Part shown: piece by piece, positions 27,249 through 40,772 of the stretch
Layout: each line of letters begins with the position of its first letter
Numbering within the stretch: position 1 is the first letter of the stretch
Assembly (NCBI RefSeq): GCF_017654505.1
Contig: NC_054565.1
Coordinates: 1,135,616 to 1,199,615 of the forward strand
DNA: 64,000 nucleotides
From: Polyodon spathula
Taxonomy: Eukaryota > Chordata > Actinopteri > Acipenseriformes > Polyodontidae
Direction of reading: 5' to 3'
Made by a program: the position numbers and the translations under genes
The notes under the pieces: model-generated
What the model was told of the DNA's origin: nothing
The model's database searches: none
What the model saw: only the letters and a program-made list of their open reading frames with translations

Positions 27249-27908
27249 CCCAGTGGGACAAATCACTTGATAAAACTTAACCTGCCACAGGAAGAAGCTG
27301 TGTGATTCCATACAGCAACTCAAGAGAGTCCAGGCAACCAGGCAAAAGGGAGCACTGGAGTACTGCAGCGTCTTATCATCAACCCAGTTCACGTTACTGT
27401 GATAGTGAGGGAGGGTTTAGTAACCTGTGGTACTGCACTGGCTCTGTAGCGGTACAGATTGTATTTCTTAACTCATTCTGTTCATTGCATGGGTTAAATA
27501 ATGTACTTCTGACTGTGCTAAGAACGTTAGGATAGAACAGAACAATGGATTATCCTTACAGATCGATTTTCCAGAGCTCTGTGTCTGTATTTCGGAAATC
27601 TGAGTCATTTTCACTGGTAGAAGAGATGGTTCCCTCAAAAAAAGCAAACCAGAATATCACCATGTATATTCTCCTTTAACTGGAGTACATGCAAATTCTT
27701 TCAAAACTAGTACTATGAGATGGCCTATATGACATATATATATTTAATTATAATTTTTGTTTTTTTTAAACTCGGGTATCCTTTGCTTGAGCAGGTGCCA
27801 TGCATTACGGGGCTTGAATGCCCTTAAAGAAATATTACAATATTGACGTTACTACGACAAATCTGAATAATTTGAGTAAAGAAACTTACCTTGGAGAAGA
27901 ACTCTTTA

Positions 27909-27909
<1 letters not shown>

Positions 27910-27955
<46 letters not shown>
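27910..27955. repeat. (GT)n microsatellite in the presumed 3' UTR
   Basis: 46 bp of uninterrupted TG, about 660 bp after the Eph stop codon. If transcribed it would be a UG-repeat in the mRNA, a binding motif for proteins such as TDP-43 and CELF. Confidence 0.98.
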
Positions 27956-27959
<4 letters not shown>

Positions 27960-28324
27960 GCTGTACAGTACAAGATAATTCTTTTAATCTTTAGTTCTCA
28001 TCTTCCTGAGAATCCCACATATTGCTAGAATGCGTTTTACATCACCTGGTGCCGGGTTAGGCTCTGATGTATCATTCACCGCTTCTAGAGGCTCAAATCT
28101 ATACTGTTTTGCAATTAGGCGCTCAATTCTCAAACTGCTTCCAATGAACTTGAGTTTCTATATGTTAGATTTTCACATAAATTGATTTACATAGTAAATC
28201 AATTCTCAAACAACTATTTTATGTAAGTAAAAATAATAATGAATGACATATACGCCTGAATTAGGCATTCACATCTGATTCACGAACTCATTCCTGTCCT
28301 AACTAAGTATTTGTATAAATTGCC

Positions 28325-28327
<3 letters not shown>

Positions 28328-28395
<68 letters not shown>
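28328..28395. repeat. (AT)n microsatellite
   Basis: 68 bp of uninterrupted AT within the presumed 3' UTR. Confidence 0.99.
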
Positions 28396-28396
<1 letters not shown>

Positions 28397-28982
28397 GAAT
28401 TGGTGATAAGGCAATACTGAAAGGACCCAGAATATAAATGGAGGGGCTTTTTAAAAATTGTGCCAGTGGTATGTCTGACTATTTTGGGGATATTGCACTG
28501 TTCCAGATGATGCCACATTGCTAAGCAGATGCAGAGCTTGATCTAAGGAAAGTATATATAAGCTGTTAAAAAGCACTTATTTTTTTCAAAACCTTGTTCT
28601 TGTTACAGTTTATTAACAAAATATTCCAGAAGCCTTCATAGTGCTGTGGTACTTTGGCTATCCTCTTTAGCAGAATGACTACACTATTATATTGTTCAAT
28701 ATTATACACAAAGCTGCCAATGTCTGCAGATGACCTTTGAGATATTTGGAAGGTGTTTATGAAGCTCTTCCAGTTTTCCTACTAAGCGCAAATATTATAG
28801 GTACTCTGTGTAAGAGTAATTCCACTTAGAACTCATCATGTAAATAGGCAACATATTAAATGATATCTAGAGCATCTGGTTACAGGAAAATTAACCATTA
28901 GCATTTGAACAGACACAGAGAGAGAATGTGCAATGTAAGGTGTTAGTGTTCCCATGGGTACAAAGTACAATCCCGGGGGAAA

Positions 28983-28994
28983 GGGGGGGGGGGG
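28983..28994. repeat. Poly(G) tract
   Basis: 12 G in a row, with GGGGG and a CCCC nearby, in the presumed 3' UTR. Confidence 0.97.
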
Positions 28995-29358
28995 CTCTCT
29001 AGCCCCTCAATTTTTCAAACAGCCGTCTTTAGTTTACTATGCAGGATAAAGTGTCCGCCGCTCTGCTGAAATGCTGCTGTGTGCATGCATGCTAAACAGG
29101 CCTGTTACAATTACATCCACCTGCTTTCAGTTACCCTACCAATGCATCAATAGCCCTTTCCAAGAGACCATTAACTATAAGACCTGCATATAATCAGAGA
29201 TGGTTAATAAGAACATGCAACATAGGTAGATTCTATGCACAAAGATATTACAACCTTTCTGCCATGACAAATGGCCACAATCAAAGCTAGACCAGAGCTC
29301 ATAGGGTAGAATGGCACACCATTAGTCAAGTGAGACAGGTAGTAAGACTTACATTTGC

Positions 29359-29374
29359 AATAAAAGTTAATAAA
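29359..29374 (+). terminator. Candidate poly(A) signal pair (AATAAA x2)
   Basis: Two AATAAA hexamers start 10 bp apart (29359 and 29369), about 2.1 kb after the Eph stop codon. They are the closest canonical pair downstream. Chance occurrence is quite possible in AT-rich DNA. Confidence 0.35.
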
Positions 29375-30188
29375 GCATTATTACTGCATTGCGCCGTACC
29401 ATCTGCAATTTCAGAATGTTTGTTTTGACAGTGTTGTTCACGCTGCGCGAACTTGTTTATTTTTGCATTATGACTTCAATATGTTTATGTTTTATTACAA
29501 GACAATGTAGCCTCTCATATTCAGGGATGGATTTTCAGTACGGACTAGACATGCCTGGTTTGGTTTCCCAGATCCAACGTTAAAACCCAAGGCTTGGTGT
29601 GGTTGCAGGCTCGGATCTGCTGTGACAAATCTCAGAATGTCTAATATTGGAAATGAATGTGAACGGTGGTATGGCATTGTGGTTGTTGTAAAGTAGAATG
29701 ATTCAGATGTTTGTGAGCCTAGGTATACCTAACAAAATGTCAGTTAAGACAAACTAAGGCTACAGTATGTAAGGACATTGCCTGAAAGTCACTCTAAATG
29801 CAGAGACTGTAACAAAGGAGATTTGTTTTCTAGTAGAATCAATGACTGATAAGGTACTTTACTGCAGAAGCCACACACACTCTTGCAGCTTCAGATTACT
29901 CAGATCTTAATGTTTTATGGCTGGTTTCACAGATCTTGGATGCCAGAGTTCAGGGGTTCTCAGTTGATTCATATTTGCTACACTTTTTGGTTTTTGCATG
30001 GGAAGACTGTTAATCTGGATTATTTGTCAGTGCTGGCAAGTAAAAGCAGGTTTTGATGATAGGCGTTGGTAGGAGAAATTCTGTTTGTTGTGGAGAACTC
30101 AGGGCAACATGTTACAGTATGTATTTCAGATTTTGTGCGTATGTATATTTTTACTTCATGATTTGCACTTTCTGTTTGAAAAATGTCT

Positions 30189-30194
30189 ATTAAA
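30189..30194 (+). terminator. Alternative poly(A) signal (ATTAAA)
   Basis: ATTAAA is followed by a T-rich stretch with GATTCTGGTTGC about 25 bp later, a plausible T/GT-rich downstream element. It would give a 3' UTR of about 3 kb. Weak evidence. Confidence 0.2.
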
Positions 30195-31439
30195 GCTGTA
30201 CTATAATTTTGATTCTGGTTGCTCCAGTGCAAATTTTAACCACAATATGTTTTTCAAAAACTATCAAAGAAAAACTCTAGTCTTTGTGCATTAAGTAGAG
30301 TACACTGTTATGAAGAGTGGTGATTATAGTACTTTTTTTTTTAAATAACTAGGTATTGACAACATTTCTGAAAAGACATTTTGATCAATGTCAGTGTTTC
30401 CATTTAACTGTATACTGTTGTAGAATTAAATTTTCCATACAATATATACTGTATATATATATATATAATATATTAATATATATTATAGATATATATATAT
30501 AATATATTATATATACATGTGCCCTGTTGTCTCTGCATATAAAAAATATAAATGTGCCATTTTACACGGAAAAATTCCCTACTTGGTAATATGACTTTAT
30601 TTTCTAGGATTTAGTACACAAAACCTTTTTTTGTTTTGTTTTGGGGTTTTTTTGTATTGTCAGAAATATGCATTTTATGATTTATTCATCTTATCAGCAA
30701 CATACTTCAGCACTGTAGCTATCACTTAAAGTATGGAAATAGGTGCACAAACTCAGCTCAACTGGACAAACTGGTCACAGACTTGCAGTAACTTTGTAGC
30801 AGCTCAAAGAGCTGTTACTTATAGTTTTTAGAGTATTATTATCAAACATTTATAAAAAAAAAAAGTGATTTGGATAAAAAAGAGTGGAAATGCATGAGAT
30901 ACCATATTGTGATCGTGCATCAAAGACAAGCAATGTCATGAATGCACATGGTGCTACTAAAATGAAAAAACAAAACAAATTAAACTGTTTTATAAATCCA
31001 GTTCTCCCTCTGACTTACACATCAAAACATGTGAAATATTGAAAACAATGAATTAGTAAAGTATAGCATATATATATGAATTCCAGTTGTATTAGTTTGT
31101 GCGTTTTTTTTTTTTTTTTTCAGGACAAAACTGGTTCAAGTTTCTATGTTTTTTGATATCCATGACCTATATGTTAAATAATGTAAATATGTATTTCAAA
31201 ATGCAATCTATTTTTATAAGTGGTTTCAGAAAACGAGTGTATTATGATAACGGTAATAATAATAATAATAATAACTGTCCACTGTGTACCAATTTTCCTG
31301 TTCAAATTAGGCATTGAGTTCAATGACAGTTTCAAGTGTTTCAGAATAAATGCTTTTGACATTTTTGTTATTCTTTTTGATAATTTATACTTATTAGATG
31401 AGAGTTTACTGTTGCAATATTAAAGTGTTATTAAACGTT

Positions 31440-31640
31440 GCTAATACAAGATGCTTCTCGTATTAAATTCCTGTTTGTGTGCAATCTTGCGCTCCTGCTG
31501 GAAAGCACATATTAACATTTGCTGCAGTTATTAAGCTATTAGCACTTAAAGCTTGGGCTGTGTGAAACATGGGCTTTTAATGATTCATTACTTGTCGAGC
31601 TGTCAAGTCAATCCAATGGCACTTTTGAAAAGGTATTTCC
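31440..31640. promoter_or_regulatory. Candidate conserved noncoding element downstream of the Eph gene
   Basis: Repeat-free block with TTTTAATGATTCATTACTTG, GTTATTAAGCTATTAGCAC and GCTGTCAAGTCAATCC (TGTCA TALE-homeodomain cores). It lies just past the probable 3' UTR. Confidence 0.22.
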
Positions 31641-33732
31641 ATTTGAAGTGCAAATATAGATACTGTTAAACATTTCTATGAATTTGGGACAGCTTGTCTC
31701 ATATGCTGCTGGCATCGTAGAGAATCCCTCAAGCTGGTGGGTCTACTGAGGTTTCCACCTAAATGAGCTGCTTATCGTATCTCTCACCTTCTGCTGGCTC
31801 CGTACATCTATCCAAAAATTGCATAAGGTCTTGCATCCTAGCTGCTGTCGCAATGGTTATATGAGTTTAAGGAATCTGTATGAATTTGATTAAGCAAAAT
31901 GTAAAATTAGAGAAAAGCCCACCAACGCACCTAAGAGAGACACAGCTTCTTCCATATCCCATAGCTTCTATCCAAATGGGATATTCTACAGAAACTCAAA
32001 AAACTGTCTCCTGTTGGTTCAACTGATAAATGATCAGATTTGTAATGTGTGTGGGCACGAAGTGAATAGACTATGTCAGAACAGCCCACACCCTGTCCTA
32101 TAAGTCAGGTATCACAGTATCTTATATTATACAGATTAGGGTGTTTTCTGTTGAATTGGGTAACCACACGTTGTTGACTATCTGCACCACACATCAAAAT
32201 GTTCTGAATTCTTTCTTGTTAGCCTAATGTGATTTCACACTTGAAAATAATTGAGACAGTCAATATTAACAATTATTTGAATCAATATTTTATGACAATA
32301 TTAAATTACATTGCATGTCTCTTTATCTCTCTCTCTTCTTTCATCTGTAAAACCTATTCATCCCCAGTGCCATCCTGACATACAGTACAATACATGACAC
32401 ACAGCATTGCCTACAAAATCCCAGACAGCAAGCACCCGGTGATACCTTCCTCAGATATTATCCACCTGCCATCAAGCTCACTCCTGTATACAGACCCAGA
32501 GACACAGAGCTCCATGTTCGTCCCTTAACATCTGCTGTCTCTTTCTGTTTGGCTCATGGTACCCTGGCGGTATTTCTTCTTCTAATAAGTGTGGCAGGGT
32601 ATGCAAAAGGCCAGTCTGGCCAGGAAGCTGTCAGGGTTTGTTTTCCCATTTTTATTCTCCAGAATCTGCTGGGAAATGAAGCTCTTATACTCCAGGCTTT
32701 GTGAGCTGGCAGGAACTCCTCTCTTCACTGATAGTGTCAAAGCAATTATTCCTTTCAGAATGACTCTGTGTGTTCTTGTTGCTGGTATGTAAACAAGTAA
32801 TGTCTGTCTACACAGGCCAAGCACAACCTCTTTCAGTATTGCTGGAACATAATGTCAGATTCCCCCGTCTCCCTTAACAGCCCTCACAGGCCTTTACAAA
32901 ATTCCTGATGATTCTCAAAGTTAAAACTGTAAATGATCCCATTTGATCTTGGGACTGAAGCCATTGCTTTTATCCCTTTGCCACCCCCTCCTGCTGTTTA
33001 CGGTGTTCATTTATGGAATGTTACTTGACTCAAACCTGGAATAACATCAGTTCTACTGTAAAACCCTACTTAAATGTAAAACAGTAGGTTCATAAACATT
33101 CTGACACCTTTAATTACAAAGAGACACATACCTCAATTGTGCACAATTGTTCCAGAGGTTTTCTTCAAGTGTGGAGCTATTATTATCTTTTTTTTTTTTA
33201 ATTTTTCATAATGTATCTGAGTTGCTCTATATAATTAGTGAACTTTTCTTCTCCAGTGCTTATTCTCAGTGGGGAAACGTTTAAATTACTTCAGCAGGTT
33301 TATTTCTTCCGATTTAAATGTACCATACTATTTTTAAAGCATTAGCCTTGGGCTACTAAATATGTCTTGTCAAGAAACAATGCGAAAAACAATAAGAATT
33401 CTTTGAAGGCCTGTGATACTTAAATATTACTTAATTATATCTCTTGACTGGTGCTTCAAGATAGATGTAATTAATTACTGTCTTGTTGCCATTAGTAAGT
33501 CAATTCTTAAAAAGCTGGCAACTGATTCAAAACTGCTTTTCTGCTAAATATCATCCCACTCTTCAGCTTTTCAGTGCCATCAGGATTAGCAGTAGGGGTA
33601 ATTGCTTGGTGATTGCTCTTCCCGCTCGATCTAGCTGTTGTTTCAAACGCAAGTTTCCAATTCTGATCCAGCCAGAGGATCTCAGTTCTTGCAGATGCAT
33701 CCTTGTTGATGGCTGAAGTTATTTTATGGCTG

Positions 33733-33737
<5 letters not shown>

Positions 33738-33777
<40 letters not shown>
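33738..33777. repeat. 40-nt poly(A) tract
   Basis: Forty consecutive A. It might be a retroposon tail, but I recognise no SINE or LINE upstream and see no flanking duplication. Confidence 0.98.
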
Positions 33778-33782
<5 letters not shown>

Positions 33783-36584
33783 AAAATGTCGCTTGAAGAA
33801 AACGCATTGCGAGTTTTCATGTTGCCGTGATTTATGATGGGGTTTTTGATTGGTTTGCAGCCTCGATATTTCATCGCTTCTTCTCCATCACAACAATTCT
33901 TCAAAATGGTCTGTTCTAAAAACAGGTTCAAAAACAACTTCATTGATCAGTTTACCATCCTCTCAGAGCTTCACTAAACCCATTAAATGCATTCTTACTC
34001 TGCTGACTAATCCCAGAGCAGGTGAGAACAATCTTCTGAGAAAAGTATAAACCTGCATTCAACCCAATTAGAGATACAGACCATCACCTGAACTAATCAG
34101 CTACTTCCTGTCAGCAAACAGACTTAAATAGAAAACCAGCCACAAACAAACAGTCTGTTTTTTGGAGACCTAATCTAAGTTTCAATGTAGTTATGTTATA
34201 TTATGCACTTAAATTATGTTATCCTTTGAATTGCTGGTTATTACACAAAAGTAGAGTTTAAATGCCTATGGACATGTTTATTGTTTGCCAACACAAAATA
34301 AACCAACAGGTTGTGGCATCAGGCTTTGAAAGGGGAGACAACTTCCCCTGATACAGGAACAGACAGTTACCACATGCCAGTCTAAACTGTCCTCTGTGGT
34401 AGCACTTGTCTCAGTGTTGAAAAAAACGCTTAATGCACAAGCTATCCCTGAAGCCTACTAACTGACTGGGTTTTTGTATTAATTGACACATTGATAAATT
34501 GATTGTTAGGCCATCCAATCAGGGCACAAGTTTCCTGAGAATTAACATTCTGACATGGAGACAAAGAATAGTAACCTTTCCCCTGCCAAAAAACTCTAAC
34601 AAAAAAAAATAACACTTAGGGGTATACCTCAGTAAAGTAGTGAATGAGGTCTAAATGTATCAATGGCCATGAGTTGTATATTTAAGAACGCCGCAAACCT
34701 GATGGTGTTTTCTAACACCAATCACATGCCTTGATGGGTTGCCACGAAAGAAGAGTTAGTTGTTTTTGATAACTCACCTGTCTGACAACTCTCTGAAGGG
34801 ACTTCCCAAATCTAATGGAAAATACCCGTTGACCTCCACATTCTGTTCAGGAGGTACCTATGTCACCTTAACATTCAAGTTTCAGGAAGACCTCCGATAG
34901 CATTAACCCTATGTAACGACCTCCATATTGTTGCAGTATACCAATACACTACTATGCATAGCGACGCTTTGGGAATTTAAGCATATTAACTTGTTCACTG
35001 AAGCCTGTGGGTGAAGCATTGTGCACTGAAGCCTGTATTACACAGATATGCTTCCCCATCTCATTTTTCTTTTTTTTATCTCTTCAACATATATCCTGAA
35101 TCTCAAAGCCTTTCTTCAAATATATGAAAACATATATAGAGAAGCAAAACTGTTGGAGCCAGCACCTTGCTGCAGATGTAGTCCACTACTGAGTTTCAGG
35201 ACTTCCCAGGCAAAACCCGAATGTGCTAACAATTACAATCACTGCATTATAAATCCTTTATCTATTTATATACAAGGGGTCAAACAACAGCCTAAAGCAA
35301 CTGTTTGCTTTTTAAAGATTTAAAAGCGTTCCTCTAAGCTGATGTGAAGGGGAAGCCTTCAGTTTTCCAACGGCGAAGTGCTGGCAAATTCTTCCACACA
35401 ACTTAATCCAATTTTTAGCCTTTGTCACTATGAGATGGTCTTGGGGGTATCTTGTGTCGGTGATGCATCAACAGTAAGAAGAGGACCCAGAAGTGAGGAC
35501 AAAATAAGACAGCAAGAAAGGCAAAGAAAGAAAACAGAGCCAAACTCTGCTGGAAGTAGCCTTAGATTTCCCCTCGTCATGAGGTATATTCATCTCTGCG
35601 TCAGCAATCGGTTCCTTGAAGGCTTCTTTCACCACTCCGGCAATTTCATTTCATGATTAGGAATGAGCCTTGGGTTTTTATCAGGGCCACCTTACAAATC
35701 AAACAAAGGCATCATCCTTATCAGCTTCTCAACACAACTTTCATTTCTGGGCAGTTGAGTTGATTTGAATAGAGCCTCCATGGACATAAACAATGCTTGG
35801 TGGGAGTGGAATAATAATGCAATAGTGTTCTTTTGTATCCAGAAGAAAATAATAGGTCTTTTTAACTGGCAAGCTTGGAGTGAGCTACATTCTGTGTCTG
35901 TGCCTGACCAATCTGGTATCTGGCTGCTACTTCTTGGTCTGGAATTTCAGCGTAATGAGAAGTGACTGGAAATTGGTAAGCGTGACAAAAGATGACACTC
36001 CACTGTGTTTTTAAGTATACCCTGTCTTTCACTCTTTGAGACACCAAACTGATATAGAAAATTCAAACTGTCTCCCGCAACAGGCAGGGGACATGTGGTA
36101 TAACAAACCTTGAAATGCCGTACCACCAACAACTACTTTCACTGCTTCCCTAATTAAAACACAGAAGAAAAGCATATAATACAGCAGACTCAAGGCTGCA
36201 GAGTCGCTGGAAGCGTACATGGGCTTATGCTGAATTAAATTTAAGCTTGAATAATTTGTCTGAAACTCTACAGGATATTGTACACTGCATCTAAATTACT
36301 CTGAAGAAGGGGTTAAGAGAAACAACTGCGTTGACGCATTGAAAATGCAATTTCGTTTTAAAATAAAGAAAGTCTCTTCAGGTTGTTAAATTGCATTAAG
36401 ATTAAAAAGTGTTAGTTACAAAAATGTATGCGTCTGTGACCAATTTCTTAGGCTTATTCAACAAGAGACCTGTGTTTGAACCCACAGGAAAGAGAATCCA
36501 GTATAACTGCATCAATAGGATCACAGTCCCTTAAGCTTGCAACAAAGACCCTTTCTGCTTGTTTCCTTGTTCTCTTTTGCCCAG

Positions 36585-36875
36585 GGTTTGGAGTATCAAA
36601 AGTTCAATCTTTATTTTTCTAAGTTTGAAGTTTCAGATGTAATGCTCCCTCTAAGGCTTACCTGTAACTGCTTCTTAATCAGATTTCATCCTGTTCTGCT
36701 GAGCAACACCTCAATAAAAGCTATCCCTTGTGTCAAATATACATATCTAGAAGTGTGTCTGGTCAGTATTAGCCTAGGAGAGAACTGCCACATACATTAT
36801 CAAGTAATTGCAGTTGTAAATCAAATGCAGAAGGTCTGGGTCAGACTAACACAAATACAATATTTGCAATCGCTG
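36585..36875 (+). other. Exon-like open segment, unrecognised
   Basis: A strong acceptor (long C/T tract ending TTTTGCCCAG) at 36584 and a good donor (CTG/GTAAGA) at 36876 bound 291 bp that stay open for exactly 97 codons. The translation starts GLEYQKFNLYFSKF and ends QYLQSL. I recognise no domain, and codon use does not look clearly coding. It may be a lncRNA exon or chance: one or two open frames of about 120 codons are expected in 64 kb of such DNA. Confidence 0.15.
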
Positions 36876-36982
36876 GTAAGAAGTCTTTGCATGATTCAGT
36901 CTTAATCCAAAGTTTTAAAATGGAAGGTGAAGGAGTTGATACAGAATGCAAGAGATAAGCTTTATTAAGCGGCTTTATCTTT

Positions 36983-37004
36983 AAAAAAAAAAAAAAAAAA
37001 AAAA
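36983..37004. repeat. Poly(A) tract
   Basis: 22 A in a row. Confidence 0.97.
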
Positions 37005-38269
37005 CTCTTAGCATATGGATGGGGAAGCTTGAGGCCTTGTTATGAATCCAGCTTAAGTCACAAGTGAAATTAGTTTGGCAGTCGGAGCACATCTGTGCAT
37101 TGTGTAGACTCCTGTCATAGCTCCAGTATGCGGTCCAACATGCTTCACTTCTTGCAAAGGCTACAGTGCAGGGGAGTATTCAGAAAATGAATAGTTTACC
37201 TTGAACTTAATTTGACATTAGGTATAGGAGTAACAGGAAATGTCATTTCAACATTATGTTAGTAAGATAATTTGCTAAATAAGTGTGGCAGAGTTTTAGA
37301 CCTATTTTGCTGTCTCACATACAGCACAACTCAACCCAATACTTAGTAAGAAATGTTTCTGAAGTCTCATGAATTTAGAAGTCACTTTCCTGTCAAAATG
37401 TAATCTTCACACCACTAGGAGTCATTTAGTGCGGATACATTGAACATAGTTGTATTTTAAGGGGGTTCCTTGAACTTCACCTTTTTTGTTTAAAGTTCAA
37501 TTCTTGTCATGAAAGTACACCAATGTAAAATGATTACTGTATTCTGCAAGCATGGTGCCATCTCTGACCTTCAAAAAGGGCTTGAGGATGTAATTTTCAA
37601 CCATTTATTTTAAAAAGCCACCCGAGAATTTCTTGAAGCGTTCGATATCAGATGACAGGCTTTTCAAAGTACCTCACAGCATTTTTATCATTCTTAAAAT
37701 GTGCCAACAATCCTGTAGACCAAATTCAAAGCTTCCTTGCCTGTCACAGGATAGATGTTGGTATTTCTTACTTCTTTCCAGTATTTATTAAATTGTTCAG
37801 TCAGCAGTTTGAAGGCCATTAAAGATGTTACAATGCAAATTCTGAGATGTCATTGTTTTTGTCTGAAAAAAAGTTTTACAGTCTTTGAAATTAAAATAGT
37901 TGACCATAACGTTATTGGGAACCATTAAGGGAGACTGTGTGGCAATTCTTTGAAAGTAAAATTAAAGCAATAAAAAAAGCTTTTGCTTTACAAACATAAG
38001 AATCGCACCAATGAATCAAAATATTTCACTAGCTTGACAATTTAATCAGCAGTGACTGTGGGTATTTAGCAATGCTTTCTTTCAAAGCAATAATCCTCTA
38101 TAGAGTCCTCATACAACAGCAGACCAAGGCAGTAATCTCCAACCTTTATCCGTAATTGTCTGGACATTTTTTATATCTGTGTATTAAAAATCAAAAGGTC
38201 ATAATGAGCCCAAAGAGGCTGGTAATTCATCATGTTTCCTTTTAAGATTTATTTCAAAATGCATCTACA

Positions 38270-38720
38270 GATTAAAAATGGAAATTGATGCTTTGGCATG
38301 AGGAAGTGAAATGAGAGCCAGATGTTGCCGTCTCATGAAAGAGGATCAGCCCTTGTTTTTGTTTTTTTTGACACAAATGGAATATGCTCCATCGTTCATA
38401 AAACTTTTAAATAAAAAAAGGATTAGGCAATGTAATCTCCTCATTGGAGCCAAAAACCATTAACGTTATTCAGAGCTAGGCTGCATCAGATAAATAAGGC
38501 CAGGTATTGAATAAATGATAATGGAATTTCTTTCCTGATTAAATCTGGAATATTAAATTTCAAAGCAAAAGGCCGTTTAAAAGTACAAATGGGATTATTC
38601 AGAGAGACGAATTAGCATGCGGTTTTGGAGGAAACTGTTTGTTAATAATCTTTCATTCCATTAGGGTTATCTAATGTGACCCTCGATAAATGATTTAAAA
38701 AGCATGTAAAAGATTAGCCC
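38270..38720. promoter_or_regulatory. Candidate conserved noncoding element (intergenic)
   Basis: About 450 bp of low-repeat sequence with GATTAAATC, GAATTAGCATGCGG, TGAATAAATGATAATGG, TTTGTTAATAATC and CGATAAATGATTT. The density of ATTA, ATAAA and TGTTAAT cores without simple repeats is like deeply conserved developmental enhancers. Confidence 0.3.
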
Positions 38721-40189
38721 TGGCCTGGTTCCATATATACTGTACAAGGCATTGTACTTTAATGGGTGTGGAATTGTATTCTACCACTGAGATGTGTTAG
38801 AGATACTGTACACTTCAGCTCAAGAGGTTAACAGAGTACTTAAACCCAGTTTGAAAATATTATTTTATTGTGGCTGCTGGTACTAGATTAGTGAATGACA
38901 ATATGTGTAAATGGCCATACAGTCCATTCTTCCTTAAGTGCCTGCAGGGGTTTGTATTACACCTATCAGGTTTGCCAGATTGAAAAATAAATACATAAAT
39001 GTTGAGGCTGATCTGGAAACAAAGCAGCATTCATAACACCTTCATAAAGGCTACAAGATAACATTATATGCCAGCATGAATAACCCTTCCTAATCACAAT
39101 ATGCTGTCATAATGTCACAAAGCAAAAGTGCTGGGTTTGAAAAGTCAGCATTGCAAGCGCATATATGAAACTCGTACCCTCTGACACTTTTTACTGTAAT
39201 TACTGAGATCTAAATAAAATCATATCAAAGAATTGACAAAAAATGATAAAATGCATTATTGTTTTGGTCTTGAAAGCAATTCTGAAGAAAGATCATGCAC
39301 ATAGTTAAACAGTGTTGTGTACTCTTTATGGTGTTATAAATGTTACATATCTGGCAGTGTTCAAATTAAATAAAGCATTTCCCAAAAAAAGCCTTACTAC
39401 ATACGTCGGCTACTCTGTGGTCTTCTTTAGATTTTTTTGTTTTGTTGTTGTTTTGGATGAGTAACTGGTGAACTTTGCATGAAATTAAGAGTTTCCGCAT
39501 GTTAAATGTCAAAGTATGTCAAATATTATCAGCAGTTCAAAGTGAAGACGCTGTAACCTTTGAAGATGTTGTTTCTGATATTTGGAATTGCATTTCATTT
39601 AAGAAGTTTTCAAGTCATTTGAAATCTTTACATGAAACAAACTCTTGTTTTAATGGTGTTGATACTCATAACTTAATAGGATTTCTGCTCTCAATGGATT
39701 CATGCATGAATTTGGTAGCTATAAATAAGCCCGACCCAGGAAAAATAGATTATTGACAGCTTGTAGGCAGTTAGGGAACAAATGCGACTTCAAGCAAAAA
39801 AAGTAATTTTACTGTGCATTTCCCGCTTGTTCATTGCAATGTCTGTTTAGACATAATGCAATCGTTAGCTGTATTTAAAGTTACATACTATCCACAGTGA
39901 ATATGAACTTGAAAGGCTGCAATTACAATGTGTTAATTATAACTACTGTAGAAGGCTGCCTGACTAACACAGCACAATACACCAATGTGTCTTTGAAACA
40001 GCTCATGCTTATTCCTCTATAAATAGCTAGTGTTTAAGTTTTGGGGTTTTCGGGGAACCAAATGTTGTAACTGTGGGGGTTTAGTTTCTCCACCATTATG
40101 AAACTGCGTATCATTTTTCAGATTGCCAGTCTTTCAGAAGACTAACATCCAAGCAGGTGAACGTATAAACTCCTCACGCTCATAATGAT

Positions 40190-40190
<1 letters not shown>

Positions 40191-40248
<58 letters not shown>

Positions 40249-40249
40249 T
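40191..40249. repeat. (GATA)n microsatellite
   Basis: About 14 clean TAGA/GATA units on the + strand. Confidence 0.99.
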
Positions 40250-40439
40250 TTGCAAAATTTACTATGAGCTGAGAGCTTTAAGAACACAACACTTAGGTAT
40301 AATGTTTAACATGTAATACTATGATACTCAGCAACAGAGAATAACAAATTAGATTATGGTTGAAAAATCACAGTTAAAAACCAAAACAATAAATTGGACA
40401 AGACCACGAGAGTGCATTTGTGGTTGTTGGCATATAAAA

Positions 40440-40690
40440 TGATTTAAACAACCCGCAAAGTTTATAGTGCCCATTTGATTTCATTAAACGCTGATGGTAT
40501 TTGCAGTTGGTAGCACTGGGCTGATTTAATAGTGTCAATTCATGGCTTTCTGCACAATGTTATTAACCCTGGATGCACACCTTGACATTATCATTGTTGC
40601 ATGCGCTCTTTAATTATGATCAGCGGTGTGCTGATTGTCGCTTCTTCTTATTTAGATATTTGCCAATGCAGTGCTATTATAAACCATTGT
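40440..40690. promoter_or_regulatory. Candidate conserved noncoding element (intergenic)
   Basis: Repeat-free block with GATTTCATTAAACGC, GGGCTGATTTAATAG, CTTTAATTATGATCAGC and an AATGTTATTAACC HNF1-like half site. It lies just before the 40773 hairpin. Confidence 0.27.
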
Positions 40691-40772
40691 GGAATGCTAT
40701 ATTGTAAGATTTACTATACTGCAAGTTATGTCACAAAACCTAAATAATCTTGCAATGTCTACAATTCTTTCG

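Larger units (their letters stand above)
27249..29400 (+). other. Probable 3' UTR of the Eph receptor gene (end uncertain)
   Basis: The sequence directly follows the Eph stop codon and has no convincing ORF. The first cluster of canonical poly(A) signals on the + strand is two AATAAA hexamers at 29359-29364 and 29369-29374. A later ATTAAA lies at 30189-30194, so the transcript could run to about 30.2 kb or further. It contains a (GT)n tract at 27910-27955 and an (AT)n tract at 28328-28395. Eph mRNAs often have UTRs of one to several kilobases; the actual end is inference. Confidence 0.4.

Noticed and set aside
30455..30515. AT-only palindromes
   Set aside because: Degenerate AT repeat; self-complementarity is trivial.
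36468..36490. GTGTTTGAACCCAC, like a tRNA T-arm
   Set aside because: No acceptor stem or D-arm upstream; isolated hairpin.
39475..39756. 93-codon + strand frame with protein-like composition (AVTFEDVVSDIW...)
   Set aside because: No family match that I know, no good splice sites, ordinary chance length. Worth a protein search but not called as a gene.
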